Origin: Geosiphon pyriformis
Lineage: Eukaryota; Glomeromycota; Glomeromycetes; Archaeosporales; Geosiphonaceae
Assembly: GCA_016748015.1 (NCBI GenBank)
Contig: JAAOMT010000254.1
Coordinates: forward strand, 186,001-250,000
DNA length: 64,000 nucleotides
Direction: 5' to 3'
Shown: positions 1-10,640 of the stretch, one piece after another
How the letters are laid out: each line of letters opens with the position of its first letter
Position numbering within the stretch: position 1 is the first letter of the stretch
Notes under the pieces: model-generated
The model's input: only the letters and a program-made list of their open reading frames with translations
Told to the model about the DNA's origin: nothing
The model's database searches: none
Made by a program: the position numbers and the translations under genes

Positions 1-401
1 CAGCAATCCAAATATGGATTTGATGATTCAAATATTCGAAATCAGGAGGCTGTTGTTTAAAGGTTGCAGAATATAAGAGTTGATTGATACTGTTGTTTCT
101 TTCTTCAAAGTTGTTTTCAAAATAAGCTTGGTCAAAGTAATAGGTCGTATAAGCTGTGTAGGTTTCAGCTGAATGCTCATTCAGAAACCAGTTCCAAAAG
201 TCTTGGAATTGTCTACTAGATTGTTCTTCAAAGGGGAAACAGATCAAGCAAGAAGGTAGAGGATTAAGTTCAATGAAATTTAAATTGTTTCTGTTGTGTG
301 CTGCAAAGTGTTCTTCTGATTGCTATGGCAGATATGAGTAATCACTCATACAATGAGGGAATAAGTGAATTTTGACAACCTCACAGGGAGCACCACTTTT
401 A
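1..401 (-). pseudogene. Family B' gag start and leader (partial)
   Basis: The sequence continues past the window edge on the minus strand. It is homologous to the leader and gag start of the B element at 49315-49670, with the same order: a primer-binding-like site (379-396, matching 49648-49665) and then a decayed gag N-terminal region. No long open frame remains. It sits directly downstream of the LTR at 402-1139, so that LTR serves both as the 3' LTR of the B element to its right and as the 5' LTR of this copy. I infer a tandem arrangement sharing one LTR. No function beyond a gag remnant can be assigned. Confidence 0.6.
379..396 (-). promoter_or_regulatory. Primer binding site-like sequence, family B'
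   Basis: On the minus strand it reads GTGGTGCTCCCTGTGAGG, a few bases after the LTR end. All three LTR families here have TGGTGCT at this place. This would pair with a tRNA 3' end of the form GAGCACCA or AGCACCA; I cannot name the tRNA. Confidence 0.5.
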
Positions 402-1139
402 TGTTATGGGTTGGAGTAACAAGCTAATGGATAGCAAGGGAGAACAGTATTGTATGGTGATGGAAATAAACAAAGAAGGAATTACAATAAAGGAGCAAAT
501 TAAATAAGTAGGAATTCAATGTACGTGATCAGTCTCATAAAAATCACAGTCACTAATCTTTTCTTAAATTTGAAGGTAGAGGAATAATCCGTGATTGTCA
601 ACAAGATAACACTGCTGTTATTATTCTATGCCTCAACTCGGCGATTCTTAGAATCAATAACAGGTATTGTTGTACTTTTCAATTGTTTCTTTATTCAATA
701 AATTACAAAAGCAAGCCAATTGCTTCTTAGGCTAATTCTAACAAATACAAATTAAGAAGGAGAAAAGATAAGGTATGTGAATGCCAACAAGTAGATACTT
801 GAAGGTAAGGAAAGGGGAATAAGCAATTATGAGAGGAAGTAATTGATATTGTTTATTTTATTACTTTGATCATGTCTTTCTACAGCTAAGGGAATCATCA
901 CTTATATAGCTATCTAAAGTGGTCAACAACCAGGTCAACAATCAGGTCAATGATCAGGTCAATGATCAGGTCAATGATCAGGTTATTGATTAGGTCAATA
1001 ATCAGGTCAATGATCAGGTCAACAGTCAGGTCATTGATCAGGTCAATGATCACTATCTAAAAATAAGGTGGCTAATTATATAACATTAGTGGCTAATACA
1101 TGTGATAACTAATAAAAACTATGGGTTTCAACCATAACA
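402..1139 (-). repeat. LTR, family B (3' LTR of the B element)
   Basis: It is a 738-bp repeat matching 49671-50336 (666 bp) and, in the opposite orientation, the truncated copy 56892-57357. On the minus strand it starts TGTTATGG and ends ATAACA, the usual TG...CA ends. It contains an 11-unit 12-bp minisatellite (921-1052) and a TATATAAG-like box on the minus strand near 900-907. Most of the length difference from its partner LTR comes from minisatellite copy number. Confidence 0.85.
921..1052. repeat. 12-bp minisatellite inside B LTR (11 units)
   Basis: Eleven consecutive 12-bp units are present with consensus GGTCAATGATCA, several carrying one to three changes. Each unit contains TGATCA or a close variant, a self-complementary hexamer, so the array could bind a dimeric factor repeatedly or fold. 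It lies upstream of the TATA-like box in LTR orientation. The same array has four recognisable units at 50202-50249 and eleven at 56991-57122. Confidence 0.9.
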
Positions 1140-1524
1140 GTGGTTTTTTTTGGTCTAATAACAGTATGTGTTCCACTGTTATTAGTTATGATGGTTTGTT
1201 TTCCAATGATTAGAGTAGCATTTGGATAGTTTTTAATCTAATACTCATGGAAAATATAGAAGGCATTTTAAATGTTTTGATCCAAAAATTAATTGTTTAT
1301 GTCAATTAAAGATATCTCTGTTTTGAAAATGATACATTTATTTATACTTAATTTTTGCTAATTATTTGAATTGGGATTACCACAACAGGCAATCAATCAG
1401 ATTATTTATAATATTTCTTGAGTTGTGTACTATGAATAGGACAATCATTGAAGATTGTTCCAGATTGATCTTGAAGAATATAAGAACCATTGTTTAAAAC
1501 TTTGTTAACTATAAAGGGTTTTTT
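1140..1524 (-). other. B element 3' untranslated region and polypurine tract
   Basis: This lies between the end of integrase and the 3' LTR. On the minus strand the last bases before the LTR are A-rich (ACCAAAAAAAACCAC), a weak polypurine tract candidate. The segment is homologous to 53890-54230 in the plus-strand B2 copy. I see no gene in it. Confidence 0.6.
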
Positions 1525-2560
1525 CTACTGGCTAGAAAATTTATCACCATGGACATTGTTTCTGTCTGAACAGTATTCCAATACCAAATTACCAATACTT
1601 AAAAAAAGTGTTTTATAGGTTTTCTTTTTCTTAAGCTTTTCTTGGAACTGTTTTATTTTTTTAAAAGCAATTATTTGTGCTTTTACCAAGAAGTTAAGAA
1701 TAGTACCAAGTCTTCTTTGCAAAATGTTTTTATAATTTCCTATTGTAATCTCTTCAAAAAGTATTGTCTTAATGTCAGTTTCTATTGGTAGTGTTGCTAT
1801 GCAGATAAAAAAATTCATAACTTGTTATGTTATGATTTACAGTTCTATAAGCAAACAAAGCTGAAAGCAGTACTTTGTCCTATAAGTTTGTTTTTTTACT
1901 GGTTTTAGCTAAGGTTTCACATAGTGTTCTATTGAAACGTTCTACTAAGCCATTTGTTTGAAGGTGATAAGAAGAAGAAAGTTTATGATGTATTCACATT
2001 TTTTTACAAAGTTCTTCAACCAGTGTACTAAAAAAAGTTCTTCCTCTATCAGATAAAAGTTTTTTGGTGCAGCCATGACAGCAGATGATATTTTCATAAA
2101 TAAAATTGGCTATTGAGACTGCTGTTTGGTCTGGGGTGGCTCTTGCTTTTATCCACTTTGTAAGATAGTTGGTAGCTGTAATAATATATTTATTGCTATT
2201 AGAAGTTATTATTAAAGGTCTAACAACATCTATACTAATTCTGTCAAATAGTTAATCAACAGAAATTGAATAGATATTTTTTTTGTGATTGGATTTGTAT
2301 CTTTTTTGGCAGGTGTCACAGGTTTTGATGTATTCAGCAATGTCTTTTCCCAAGGTAGGCCAATAATAGTGAGCTAAAGTTTTCTGAATTGTCTTTGTTT
2401 TTCCAAAGTGTCCAGCTAATAGGTCAGTGTACATGTTGTATATTATAATTTCTCTTTCTTCAAATCTGATAACTTTTTGGAAATAGTCAAGATTTTTTTT
2501 GTTTCTTTTATATAATTGGTTCTAGCAAATCAAATAAAAATTTGATTGTTTGTGCAAATG
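1525..2560 (-). pseudogene. Integrase, family B Ty3/Gypsy (broken)
   Basis: The integrase inserts the element's cDNA into the host chromosome. The 5' part (2252-2434) carries the HHCC zinc module: AHYYWPTLGKDIAEYIKTCD followed by TCQKR. The DDE core lies at about 1900-2250 but is full of stops; remnants of the second Asp motif (LLSD) and of the Glu motif (TNGLVERFN) can be read on the minus strand. The C-terminal domain is the open stretch 1525-1818, ending VHGDKFSSQ. The plus-strand B2 copy (50560-51315 plus 53741-53910) has the same order. At least three stops and shifts make it inactive. Confidence 0.8.
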
Positions 2561-3940
2561 TTCTTTTTGCTGTTAAGTGTATTCTGGTGAATATTGTTCT
2601 TTACCCAAAAATTCTATTAAGGCAGAATAGTTGTCCAAGTCTATTATTGTGTTTGTTTATAAGAGTATTACTAATAATTAAGTTAGTTTGGTTGAGAAAT
2701 TGTACTATCACTGGATGGTAAGTTTAGAAAGAGTGTTGGTGTTTTGATAATTTGCTTCTTTGTGGTGTTGAATATCATAGTCGAATTCATCTAAGTAGAG
2801 TATTCAGTAAGTTATTTGTTTGTGTTCTAACTTTTTTTTATTGCACAGCCAAACCAAGGCTTGATAATCTGTCACTATTAGAAATTTCACACCAAGAAGA
2901 TATTGATCTCAGTAACTAGTTGTCCAAACTACTGCCAAACATTCTTGTTTAGTAACTGAATAGTTCTTTTCTGTTGGTATAAGAGATCTACTGGCATATG
3001 CTATAGCATGTTCTCTGCTATTTTCATCTTTCTGAAAAAAGACAGTACCAAGTTTATAGCCAGATGTATCAGTGTAGAGGATAAAAGATTGGTTCAGATC
3101 AGGTTGCTTAAGAATTGGTTCAATAACAAGTTTTTCCTTCAGAATTTCAAAAGCTTTTTGTTGATGAGTGCTCCAGTAGTAATTAACATTTTTTCTGAAT
3201 AGCTGATTAAGAAAAAAGGCGATTTTGAAGAAATCCTTGATAAATTTATAATAGTAAGAAGTCAAACCAAGGAAAAAGTGTAGTTCAGAAATATTCATTG
3301 GTTGTCTAATGTTCTGGACTTTTTCAACCTTAGCTAAATCAGAGAAGATTCTATCTTTTGTAATAAAATGACCAAAAAACTGGGTGGATTGACATCCAAA
3401 AAAAGATTTGATTAGGTTGATCTTAAGACCAGCATTTCTGAGCAAGTCAAAAATCTTTTGCAAATGTTCAAAGTGTTTATCCCAGGTTTTTAAGTAGACT
3501 ATTATGTCATTTGAGTAAACCAGAACAAAGTTTTTTTTTACTGATTCAAATACTTTGTTTATTAGGCATTGAAAAGTGGAAAAGACATTGGTAAGACCAA
3601 AAGGCATGACTGTAAATTCATAAATGCCATATTTGGTAATAAAAGCAGTTTTTTTTCTGCTTTCTGGATTTATCTCTACTTGCCAGAATCTAGCAGTTGA
3701 GTCAATGATTGAGAAGAAAGCAGCACTATTAAATTTATCTAACATTGTATCAATTTTGGGGAATGGATACATGTTTCTTATAGTAATGGCATTTTATTGG
3801 TGGTAATTGACACAAAAGCATAGGGTTCCACTTTTCTTGAATACCACTAAAACTGAAAAAGTCTATTCACTCTTGGTTTTTTGTATGAATCCAAGGTCTT
3901 TCATCTGGTTTATTTCTTTTTTGATGAACTCATCATTGTG
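2561..3940 (-). pseudogene. Reverse transcriptase-RNase H, family B (broken)
   Basis: RT copies element RNA and RNase H removes it. The open stretch 2909-3772 (287 residues) contains, in order, YPFPKIDTMLDKFN, a palm motif (ARFWQVEI), FGLTN, and the catalytic box at about 3500-3526, which reads VYSNDII where the family has Y-x-D-D. One Asp has become Asn. Downstream are FFGH, FLGLTSYYYKFIKDF, and the RNase H start LYTDTSGYKLG followed by YASRSL and QECLAVVW; the rest of RNase H runs to about 2700 with stops. Upstream, TLCFCVNYHQ at about 3800 is the fingers motif. The first catalytic Asp of RNase H is retained. Confidence 0.85.
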
Positions 3941-4272
3941 TTAATTGAATTGATAAGGCTTCAAATGGATGGAACGAATTTCTTTGGTAGTGATAATGTG
4001 TTGTATTACATGAATTTGTCTAGTAGTATCATCTTTTTTTGAGATAACTGGGCTATTTCTAGTCAACAGATTTTCAATGTCCACTTTTCTTTCCTTAAAG
4101 GAAGGTTTTTTTTGTTCTACAACTAGTAATTGGATTTCAAGTGGTTTATTCTCAAAGGACTTCTGTACTTCTTTTAATTCTTCTCTGGATATCAAACTAA
4201 TTGGCTCCCAATCTTTGTAATAAATCAGACAGGACTTGTATTTGTTACTAGAGGAATACAAAGATTTATCAC
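3941..4272 (-). pseudogene. Family B pol linker between protease and RT
   Basis: An open stretch of about 110 residues precedes the RT. It begins with DKSLYSSSNKYKSC and contains ISREELKEVQKSF and RSIHLKPYQFN. HLKPYQFN matches the usual position just ahead of RT where Gypsy pols have P-Y-R. The upstream part of the frame is cut by the C2 LTR at 4273, and the reading frame resumes at 14272 with PDAGA. No dUTPase or Cys-rich module is visible in B here, unlike families C and D. Confidence 0.7.
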
Positions 4273-5130
4273 TGTTATAGGTGATTATTTGGGGTCTCAA
4301 ATCAAATAACAAAACCCATAACTTGGTGCTCAGAAGCTATTTATGATAATAGTAATCTGAAGGTATTGTTATTTGAAGATTTTGGGTTGAGTCTTTTGTA
4401 TAATGAACAGAGATTTATTTGTTGTCTTTCCAGTAGCCTCCCAGAATTGCAATTCCATCAAATTTTTTTCTTAGCATAATGGCCAGTAATCTGGCAGAGA
4501 TGCCTTTCTGGTAAGCTGTCTTTAAATTTTCAATGTTATACCCTTCCTTTGGGGTCTTTTACCAGGCTACTCTTAACATCAATAATTCAGCATGTCTTCT
4601 TTAATCAATTAGTAAACAAAAGAAATAACAAAAGAAAAATGCAAATAAAATAAAATAAAAAAATAAGCCAAGGCAATAAATGTTAGTATCTTGTCAATAG
4701 TTGTGATCAAGAGCTATTGTTCCAAAGTAGTTAAGTATCAATTATTATCAACATGAAGTGTTGATAGTGAAGAGTAAATTGAGATAGTGAATAATTATTT
4801 ATTGATATTTGTGAATGGAAAATTGCTAGATCAAATCTACTCTGGAAGATCTGTCTTTTTTACTTCTAATGCTATCATTATATATACATAATTGAGATTT
4901 CTTAATTCCTTAATTTTTCACACCAGGAATTCTGAGATTCCTGGAATTCTGTAATTCTTTTGAGAAAAATCCTGGAATTCTGGAATCCTGCAATTCTTTG
5001 TACAAGAATCCTGAAATTCCTGGAATTCTGCAATTCCTTTGAAAGGAATCTTGGAATTCCATATTTACTACAGTTACTTTTGATTGATTAATTTATATGC
5101 TAATATACTTCTTATATTTTATGAGTAACA
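4273..5130 (-). repeat. 3' LTR of C2
   Basis: 858 bp, matching 13415-14271 and the plus-strand LTR 57358-58234. On the minus strand it starts TGTTACTCATA and ends TATAACA. It contains a run of GGAATTC/GGAATTCC-like repeats (about 4920-5060) and a TATATATA box near 4880. Confidence 0.92.
4915..5065. repeat. GGAATTCC-type repeat array in C LTR
   Basis: About 150 bp built of repeated GGAATTCTG and GGAATTCCTG-like pieces spaced by CAATTC and ATCCTG. The core GGAATTCC is self-complementary. The same array occurs at about 14050-14205 and 57425-57575, always just upstream of the TATA box in LTR orientation, which suggests a promoter or enhancer array. Confidence 0.75.
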
Positions 5131-5146
5131 TTATTCTCTCCTTTTT
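5131..5146 (-). other. Polypurine tract of C2
   Basis: On the minus strand AAAAAGGAGAGAATAA lies directly before the 3' LTR start TGTTACTC. This is the expected position and composition for the plus-strand primer of a Gypsy element. Confidence 0.75.
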
Positions 5147-5774
5147 AATATTGAGCTTTGTTGAGATTTCCTAATTCTAATTCTCTATCTTTGAGTATTT
5201 CTTGAACTTCTTTTTTAAGAATTACTTGTGCTATCTTGTTTTGTATTTCTTCAAATTAAGCATTGGTTATTTTTCTCATTTGGTTAATGGTAATAGAATT
5301 TATTTCTGGATTGAGTAAGATTTCTGGTTGATCTTAAAATCCAGTATGTAGCCAATAAATGGCTCTTGCTTGTGTGGTCAAATTGTTCTTCTCCACAAAT
5401 TGTTCCAGTTTTTGCAGTATTGTTGTGTCAAATAATTGTTTTGTTTTATCTGTATACAAGTCCTGAATGTTCAAGTATTGTTTCAAATAAAAGTAACAAA
5501 AGTTTTTTGGAAATTGTTGTATTTACCAATTCCAAGTTTCTATATTCAACTCTTGATATTGGGTAACTTTTGGTTGTGTTTCTATTGCCAATTTCACTTT
5601 TGTGATTATTTTGTTTACAGTGTTTTCCATTTTTTTTCATATTTTATCTCATGGTCTTTTTCTGGTGTTTGTGTATCTGATAGTTTGTTGGTTGATTGTA
5701 ATTTCCATTTCTTGTTGTTGGATCAGTTGAAAAAGTTGTTGTGCTAGTGAATAGATGTTATTAGTAATTTCCAT
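5145..5774 (-). pseudogene. Extra ORF downstream of integrase in C2 (ORF3)
   Basis: One continuous minus-strand frame of about 210 codons runs from an ATG at 5774 to a TAA at 5145, broken by five in-frame stops but no frameshift. It begins MEITNNIYSLAQQLFQL and ends ELGNLNKAQY just before the polypurine tract. The centre holds hydrophilic helical stretches (TTILQKLEQFVEKN, EEIQNKIAQVILKK). I do not recognise the fold. I saw no clear signal peptide or membrane span, so an envelope protein is unlikely. Family D elements also carry an ORF here with a different sequence. Keeping one frame over 630 bases argues that it was once coding. Confidence 0.6.
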
Positions 5775-7260
5775 TTTTCTGCTGTCTTTTGTTGTATATA
5801 CTATGTCTTTATATATTCTTTTGGTTGTTTGATTTTATGTGTTTGGTTTAATGATTATAATTGGTTTTAGATCTTATGGAATCTTATCTGGTTTGACTAA
5901 TATTCTCTGTACTTCTAACTGTGGAATATTACTGGTAGATGATGATGTTATCTGGTAATATTGGTTTAGTTGATTATTATGTGCTGCTTTGGTTAAGACT
6001 TTGTTGTTCAATCTTAATTTATAAGTTCCATTTCCAAGAATTTTTTCTATGTGAAATAATCTGTCCCATTTGGGTTTAAATTTTTCACTCTATTGTTTTT
6101 CTGCTTTAGTACAATGTAAAAGTACTTTGTCTCTAATTTTGAATTTAACTGGTTTCTTTGATAGTTGATTATCATGTTTTTCTTTTTGTTTTTCTTGTAA
6201 CTTTTGGATGTTATCAGCTGCTCTTTGCTATGTGTCTTTTAGTGTTTTCATTAAGTCATATGTTCTTTTCAATAATGTTTTTTGAAAATTCTCTTCTGTT
6301 ATTGGTTCTGTTGGATATGTTTTGACTTTTATCTCAACTAGTAATGTTGTTGTTCTACTGTATACTAATTTGAATGGTGTTGCTTGTGTAATGTCTTGCT
6401 TTATTGTCCAATAAGCAAATAATACTGATGGTATAATCAAATCCTATTCATCCTGGTTTTCTTGGCTAATTTTGGCAATGGCTTCACACAATGTTCTATT
6501 AAACTTTTCAACTAACCCATTTGTTTGTGGATGGTATAGTGATAATAATGGTCTTTTTATCTCAAATCTTTGACTTAATTCCACCAATGTTTTATTCACA
6601 AAGTGAATTCCTTGATCTGATAATAGTTTTTTTGGACATTTATATCGACAAATCAAATCTTAATGAACAAATTTGACAACAAATTTTGCATCTGCTCTTT
6701 GAATGGCTTTTGCTTCTGGCCATTTTGTGAGATAATTCATGGTTATTACAATATATCTGTTGTCTCTGCTGGTGATTATTAATGGTCTGACTAAGTCAAT
6801 TCTAATACAATCAAATAGTTGTCTTACTTTGATTGGTCTCAATAGTTCACTGGATTTTGTTCCACCTTTTCTTTAACAAGCATCACAATTTTGAACATAT
6901 TGAATAATGTTTAGATACATTGATGGCCAATAGTATTTTTTTCTGGTTCTTTTTATGGTTGCTTCTTTATGAAAATGTCTTGCTGTTAGATCTGAGTGCA
7001 TGTTGAATAATATTGTCTTTTTCTCTGGTTTTCTGATTACTCTGGTTGGTTGATCTGGATTTCTTTTGTTCTTCTGGTAAAGTATATTTTGATGATTGAT
7101 AAAATGTTTTAATTGCTGTTTTATGTTGTTTTGTTTCTTTTGAGATAATTTTTCTTTAAACAATTGGGTATTTATATAATGTTGGAATTGTTGGTATTTT
7201 TGTATATTCATTTTTTTGTTATATTTTTGGTTTAAAATGTTTTTAGATTTGTTTTATTTA
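5775..7260 (-). pseudogene. Integrase of C2 (broken)
   Basis: Reading down the minus strand: an HHCC region at about 6870-7010 (HSDLTARHFH and NCDAC); the first catalytic Asp in RIDLVRPL at about 6820; WPEAKAIQRAD; the second Asp in LLSDQGIHFVN at about 6600-6630; the Glu in HPQTNGLVEKFNRTL at about 6500-6545. The open pieces are 6873-7211, 6660-6842, 6444-6656 and 6228-6440, separated by single stops rather than large losses. The C-terminal part (FKIRDKVLLH) continues to about 6030. The DDE residues themselves are retained. Confidence 0.85.
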
Positions 7261-8560
7261 CAACAATTTGTCAGCATTTCCGTTTTTTTTTCTTTTTTTG
7301 TAATGTACTGTATAATTAAATGGTGAAAGTTCTATTTTTTATCTAGCATGGCAATCATATTCAAATTTTTGCTTCTGGATTGAAGTCAATCCTTTGTGAT
7401 CAGTATACACATTAAACTTTTGACTCAAGTATTTTTTTCATTTGATGACAGTCCAATAGATAGCTAAGTGTTCCAGTGCTGGAGTTCCATAGTTCTTTTT
7501 AGCTGGACTTAAGCTTTTACTGGCATAAGCTACTAGATGTTTTCTTTCATCTGGTTTTCTTTGCAATAGTACTGCTTCTAATGCTTAACCTGATGTATTA
7601 GTGATAATGATAAATGGTTTGTTGTGGTCTGAATAGATTAATACTGGGGCTTGAATAAGTTTTCTTTTTAGTGTGTCAAAGGCTTTTTGTTGGATTTCCA
7701 TCCACTTATATTTAGTGTTCTTTGTTTGAAGTTGGTGTAGTAGTTGAGCTATTTTAGAAAAGTCTTTAATAAAGCAGTAGTAGTATTCCACAAATTTCAA
7801 GAATGCTCTTAATTCTGTGAGATTATTTGGTACTGGAAAGTTCTTAACAATCTTAATCTTATCTGAATCCGTTTTAATACCATCTTTGTTTACAACATGT
7901 CTCAAAAACTTGAGTTCAGTTTTGCCAAAAAAGTATTTGTTTGTGTTTAATTTCAATTCTGCTTATCTGAGTCTTTTAAATACTTGTTGTAGATGATGCA
8001 GATGATCATCAAATGTTTTTGAGAACACATTGGTGTCATCCAAGTATATGACTACTGATTTCCATAGTAGTTTGGTATAAACAATTTTCATTAGCTGTTA
8101 AAGTATGGCAGAAGTATTTATTAAGCCAAATGGCATCACTTCAAATTCAAAGTTTCCTTCCTAAGTTGTAAAAGCTGTTTTTTTTTTATCTTCTGGTTTT
8201 ATGGTTACTTGCCAGTATCTACTGTTTAAGTTTAAAGTTAAGAATCATTTCTTTCTTCCAAAAACATCAAACAGTTCTTGGATTTTTGGAGTTGGGTAGC
8301 TATTTCCTTTTGTTACTCTATTTAGTTTTCAGTAATTTACACAAAAGCAGATTTTTTCATTTTTCTTATGAACTAGTACTACTGGTAATGACCATAGGCT
8401 TATTGATAACTGAATTAGCCTGTTGTCAAGCATCCAGTTAATTTCTTAATGAATGATCTTATGGTTAGCTAATAGTACTCTGTATGCTCTTTGTTTGATT
8501 GGCATTATATCTCTAGTCTTGATTTGATGCTAGATTATATCAGTTCTGCCAAATTTGTTT
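7261..8560 (-). pseudogene. Reverse transcriptase-RNase H of C2 (broken)
   Basis: Minus-strand RT with the fingers motif ICFCVNY, TPKIQELFDVFG, SRYWQVTI, NFEFEVMPFGLIN, and an intact YLDD catalytic box (VVIYLDDTNVFS, about 8020-8070). The open stretch 7585-7956 covers the thumb (KTELKFLRHVVNKDGIKT) and the start of RNase H (IITNTSG, where the family has TD). YASKSLSPAKKNYGTPALEH and VYTDHKGL mark the rest of RNase H. Several stops interrupt the frame. Apart from those, this is one of the two RT copies here with an intact YLDD. Confidence 0.87.
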
Positions 8561-8756
8561 TCACTGGCAAAGATGTTATTGAAGTTGTTGAGTAATATCT
8601 TGAGTTGTATCTGTTGAAGTGGGTCTAAGTTTCCCAAGTTCATCTGTTTCAATTGTTCTAGTTGGAGCAAATAATTTTTTTTCATCCATATATGGTTTGA
8701 GATGTAATATCTACATATCCACACAGTTGTGAAAAGTTTGGAATAGTGTTTGACAA
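8561..8756 (-). pseudogene. C2 pol linker before RT
   Basis: An open piece of about 64 residues (LEQLKQMNLGNLDPLQQIQL, then LLNNFNNIFASENKFGRTDI). It corresponds to 63040-63190 in C1 and to 28190-28310 in D2. The FxRTD before the RT is the usual beginning of the Gypsy RT domain. Confidence 0.7.
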
Positions 8757-9510
8757 TTAGTCTTCTAGTTCAGTGGTTAAGTATCCAATGATAGTTCCTT
8801 CTGGTATCTTGATAACATTTCTCATATTGTTGTAAATAGAAATTTTGATGTGACTGTGATTCTTGGCTGGTATGTGTAGATTAACTAATCCAATCTTTCC
8901 TGATTTACAAAGTGTTGTTTCTGCCTCAAAAATCTGAACTTGATCCTTTACTTTTCTCTCTATAATTACTATGTACTGGTCATATGATAGAATAAAAATT
9001 GATTGATAAATGAAGATAATTTCTTTCTTGTCAACAATTTTTTTTTCTGCCATATTGACTGGTACATTTATTCTATCTGTTGATTTGAATCTCTGTATTT
9101 TTTTAGCTGTAATTCCCAATTTTTTTCTGTTTCTCACTAATACTAATTGAGCTATTTTCACCAGAGATAGGAATATTGCCTGTGCTATCTTTTTGTTTGG
9201 CTCTATGATATAGGCTTTTTCTGAGTCATTTTGTAGCATAGTAATGATATTTCCTATATATTTTGCATCAATTATTCCTTCTTTGATGTTGATTTCTTTT
9301 TTTGCTAAACTACTCCTAGATGCTAGTTGAACTATTGTTGTTGCTAAAATTTCTAATGCTATTTTGAAATCAATGCAGGTGCATGAATGTGATTCCAATT
9401 TAATAGCATCTTTTCCTAGATCCTTAGATTAAATCCTGCATCTGTATTATGCACTTGTTCTAGCATAATGTTTTTATTGTTATCACTGAACCATTTGAGT
9501 TTCTGTTTCT
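8757..9510 (-). pseudogene. dUTPase-like domain of C2 pol
   Basis: dUTPases convert dUTP to dUMP and limit uracil in new cDNA. The five family motifs can be followed in order on the minus strand: motif 1 as DAGFNLR (9416-9440); motif 2 ASRSSLAKKEI; motif 3 EGIIDAKYIGNI with the catalytic Asp and the Tyr kept; motif 4 NKKIAQAIF; motif 5 decayed as AKKIQRFKSTDRI where dUTPases have RGxxGFGSTG. The long open piece is 8757-9398, with a stop between motifs 1 and 2. The stretch after motif 5 (to 8757) is a conserved linker of unknown role ending IGYLTTELED. Domain position: between the Cys-rich module and RT. Confidence 0.82.
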
Positions 9511-10640
9511 TGAATAGATTAGAAAGAGCAATGTATGTTTCGAGATTTAAATTAGAGTATGAATTATTGTTATTTTTATTGCCATTTTGAATAGAACTGG
9601 AACTATTATTCTTGTTGTCATCATTGTCAGAGTTTGAATTAGGGTTAAAAGTTGATTCTGATTCCGATGCACAGCTGCTGATTGGTTTTTTCTCTTCTGG
9701 GATTATGTAGATCATGCATAATAGTGGATTGTAAATAAGATCACATTTATTACAATACTAAAAGTCACATGGAATCAAACAGTGGTCACATAATTAGGTG
9801 TTTATCTCTTCCAAGCATTGTTTCTACTCCTCTCTTGTTGGTGCCAAATTCTGGTAATGCTTGTAAAATTCCTCTGGGCCTGTCTTAATATCCAAGAAGA
9901 CATCTGAATTGGAGATAAGAACAATGTTAACTGGTTCTAGAGGGTTGTTTTTTATCTCCAGAATCTTACTGGGTGAAGTGCCTTCTATTTTGGCATTGGC
10001 TATTTGCCAGATCTTGTCTTTATCATGTGAATAACTGTCCAAGTGAGAAATTGCTTGGTGCCAAGCAGTAGTAACAAGTGTTCTATGAATTATCCAGTTG
10101 CTAATGAAGATTGTATATTGACATGAAGCATTATATATTCCTCTTTGACCAGAAATATCATTTCATATTTCTTCATTGAGTAACTGTTTGTCACAAGTGA
10201 GACATGGCTCATTGTTTCACTTTCTTTGTTTCTTTGGGTAACCATAGCATTTTCTATGGCACAGCTTACAGTAGTAGTGGGTTTTTGTCCAATAGTCTTT
10301 GTCAGGTGTAATTCAAGCTCCCATGAAGAAAAGTTTTTTTCTACAGTCTTTGTATTTAAAGGATATATATGGTGGCTCTTTTATTGGTTCATGTGAATAT
10401 TTTTTTTCCCAGCCACTAGTTATTTCTTCTGTAGCAGTGATTTTTTTAGATATGTCTTCTTCTTTCTCTTTTCTTTTGTTATCTCAAGAAAATACTAATA
10501 GTAACTCATTGTGTTATGTGTTGGCCCAGGAAACTTGGTATGCTTCTCAGATAGGTTTTCTTTTTTCTTCTTCAAACTTAATGAGTGGTGTTGCTGGCAT
10601 GGTGCTAGGCTTGAAGTGGCCACATGTGACTGGTACACAT
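9511..10640 (-). pseudogene. Cysteine-rich module between protease and dUTPase, C2
   Basis: Minus-strand remnants carry paired cysteines in the same order as C1 and the D elements. Cluster 1 is at about 10190-10300 (YYCKLCHRKCYGYPKK). A second cluster, PCLTCDKQLLNEEI then ASCQYTIFISNW, is at about 10090-10200. A third pair lies near 9725-9800, before the acidic Ser/Asn-rich stretch 9570-9715. Open pieces are 9824-10042 and 9416-9715. The pattern suggests zinc-binding ribbons; I do not recognise a named family. It has many stops. Confidence 0.65.

Noticed and set aside
921-1052. CRISPR-like regular repeat
   Set aside because: The units are 12 bp head to tail with no unique spacers, and the array lies inside an LTR. 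It is a minisatellite.
4268-4273. Target duplication for C2
   Set aside because: The flanks on the minus strand (GTGCAA against GTGATA) agree at only four of six bases, so I do not claim a duplication. The insertion itself is supported by the resumed B reading frame.
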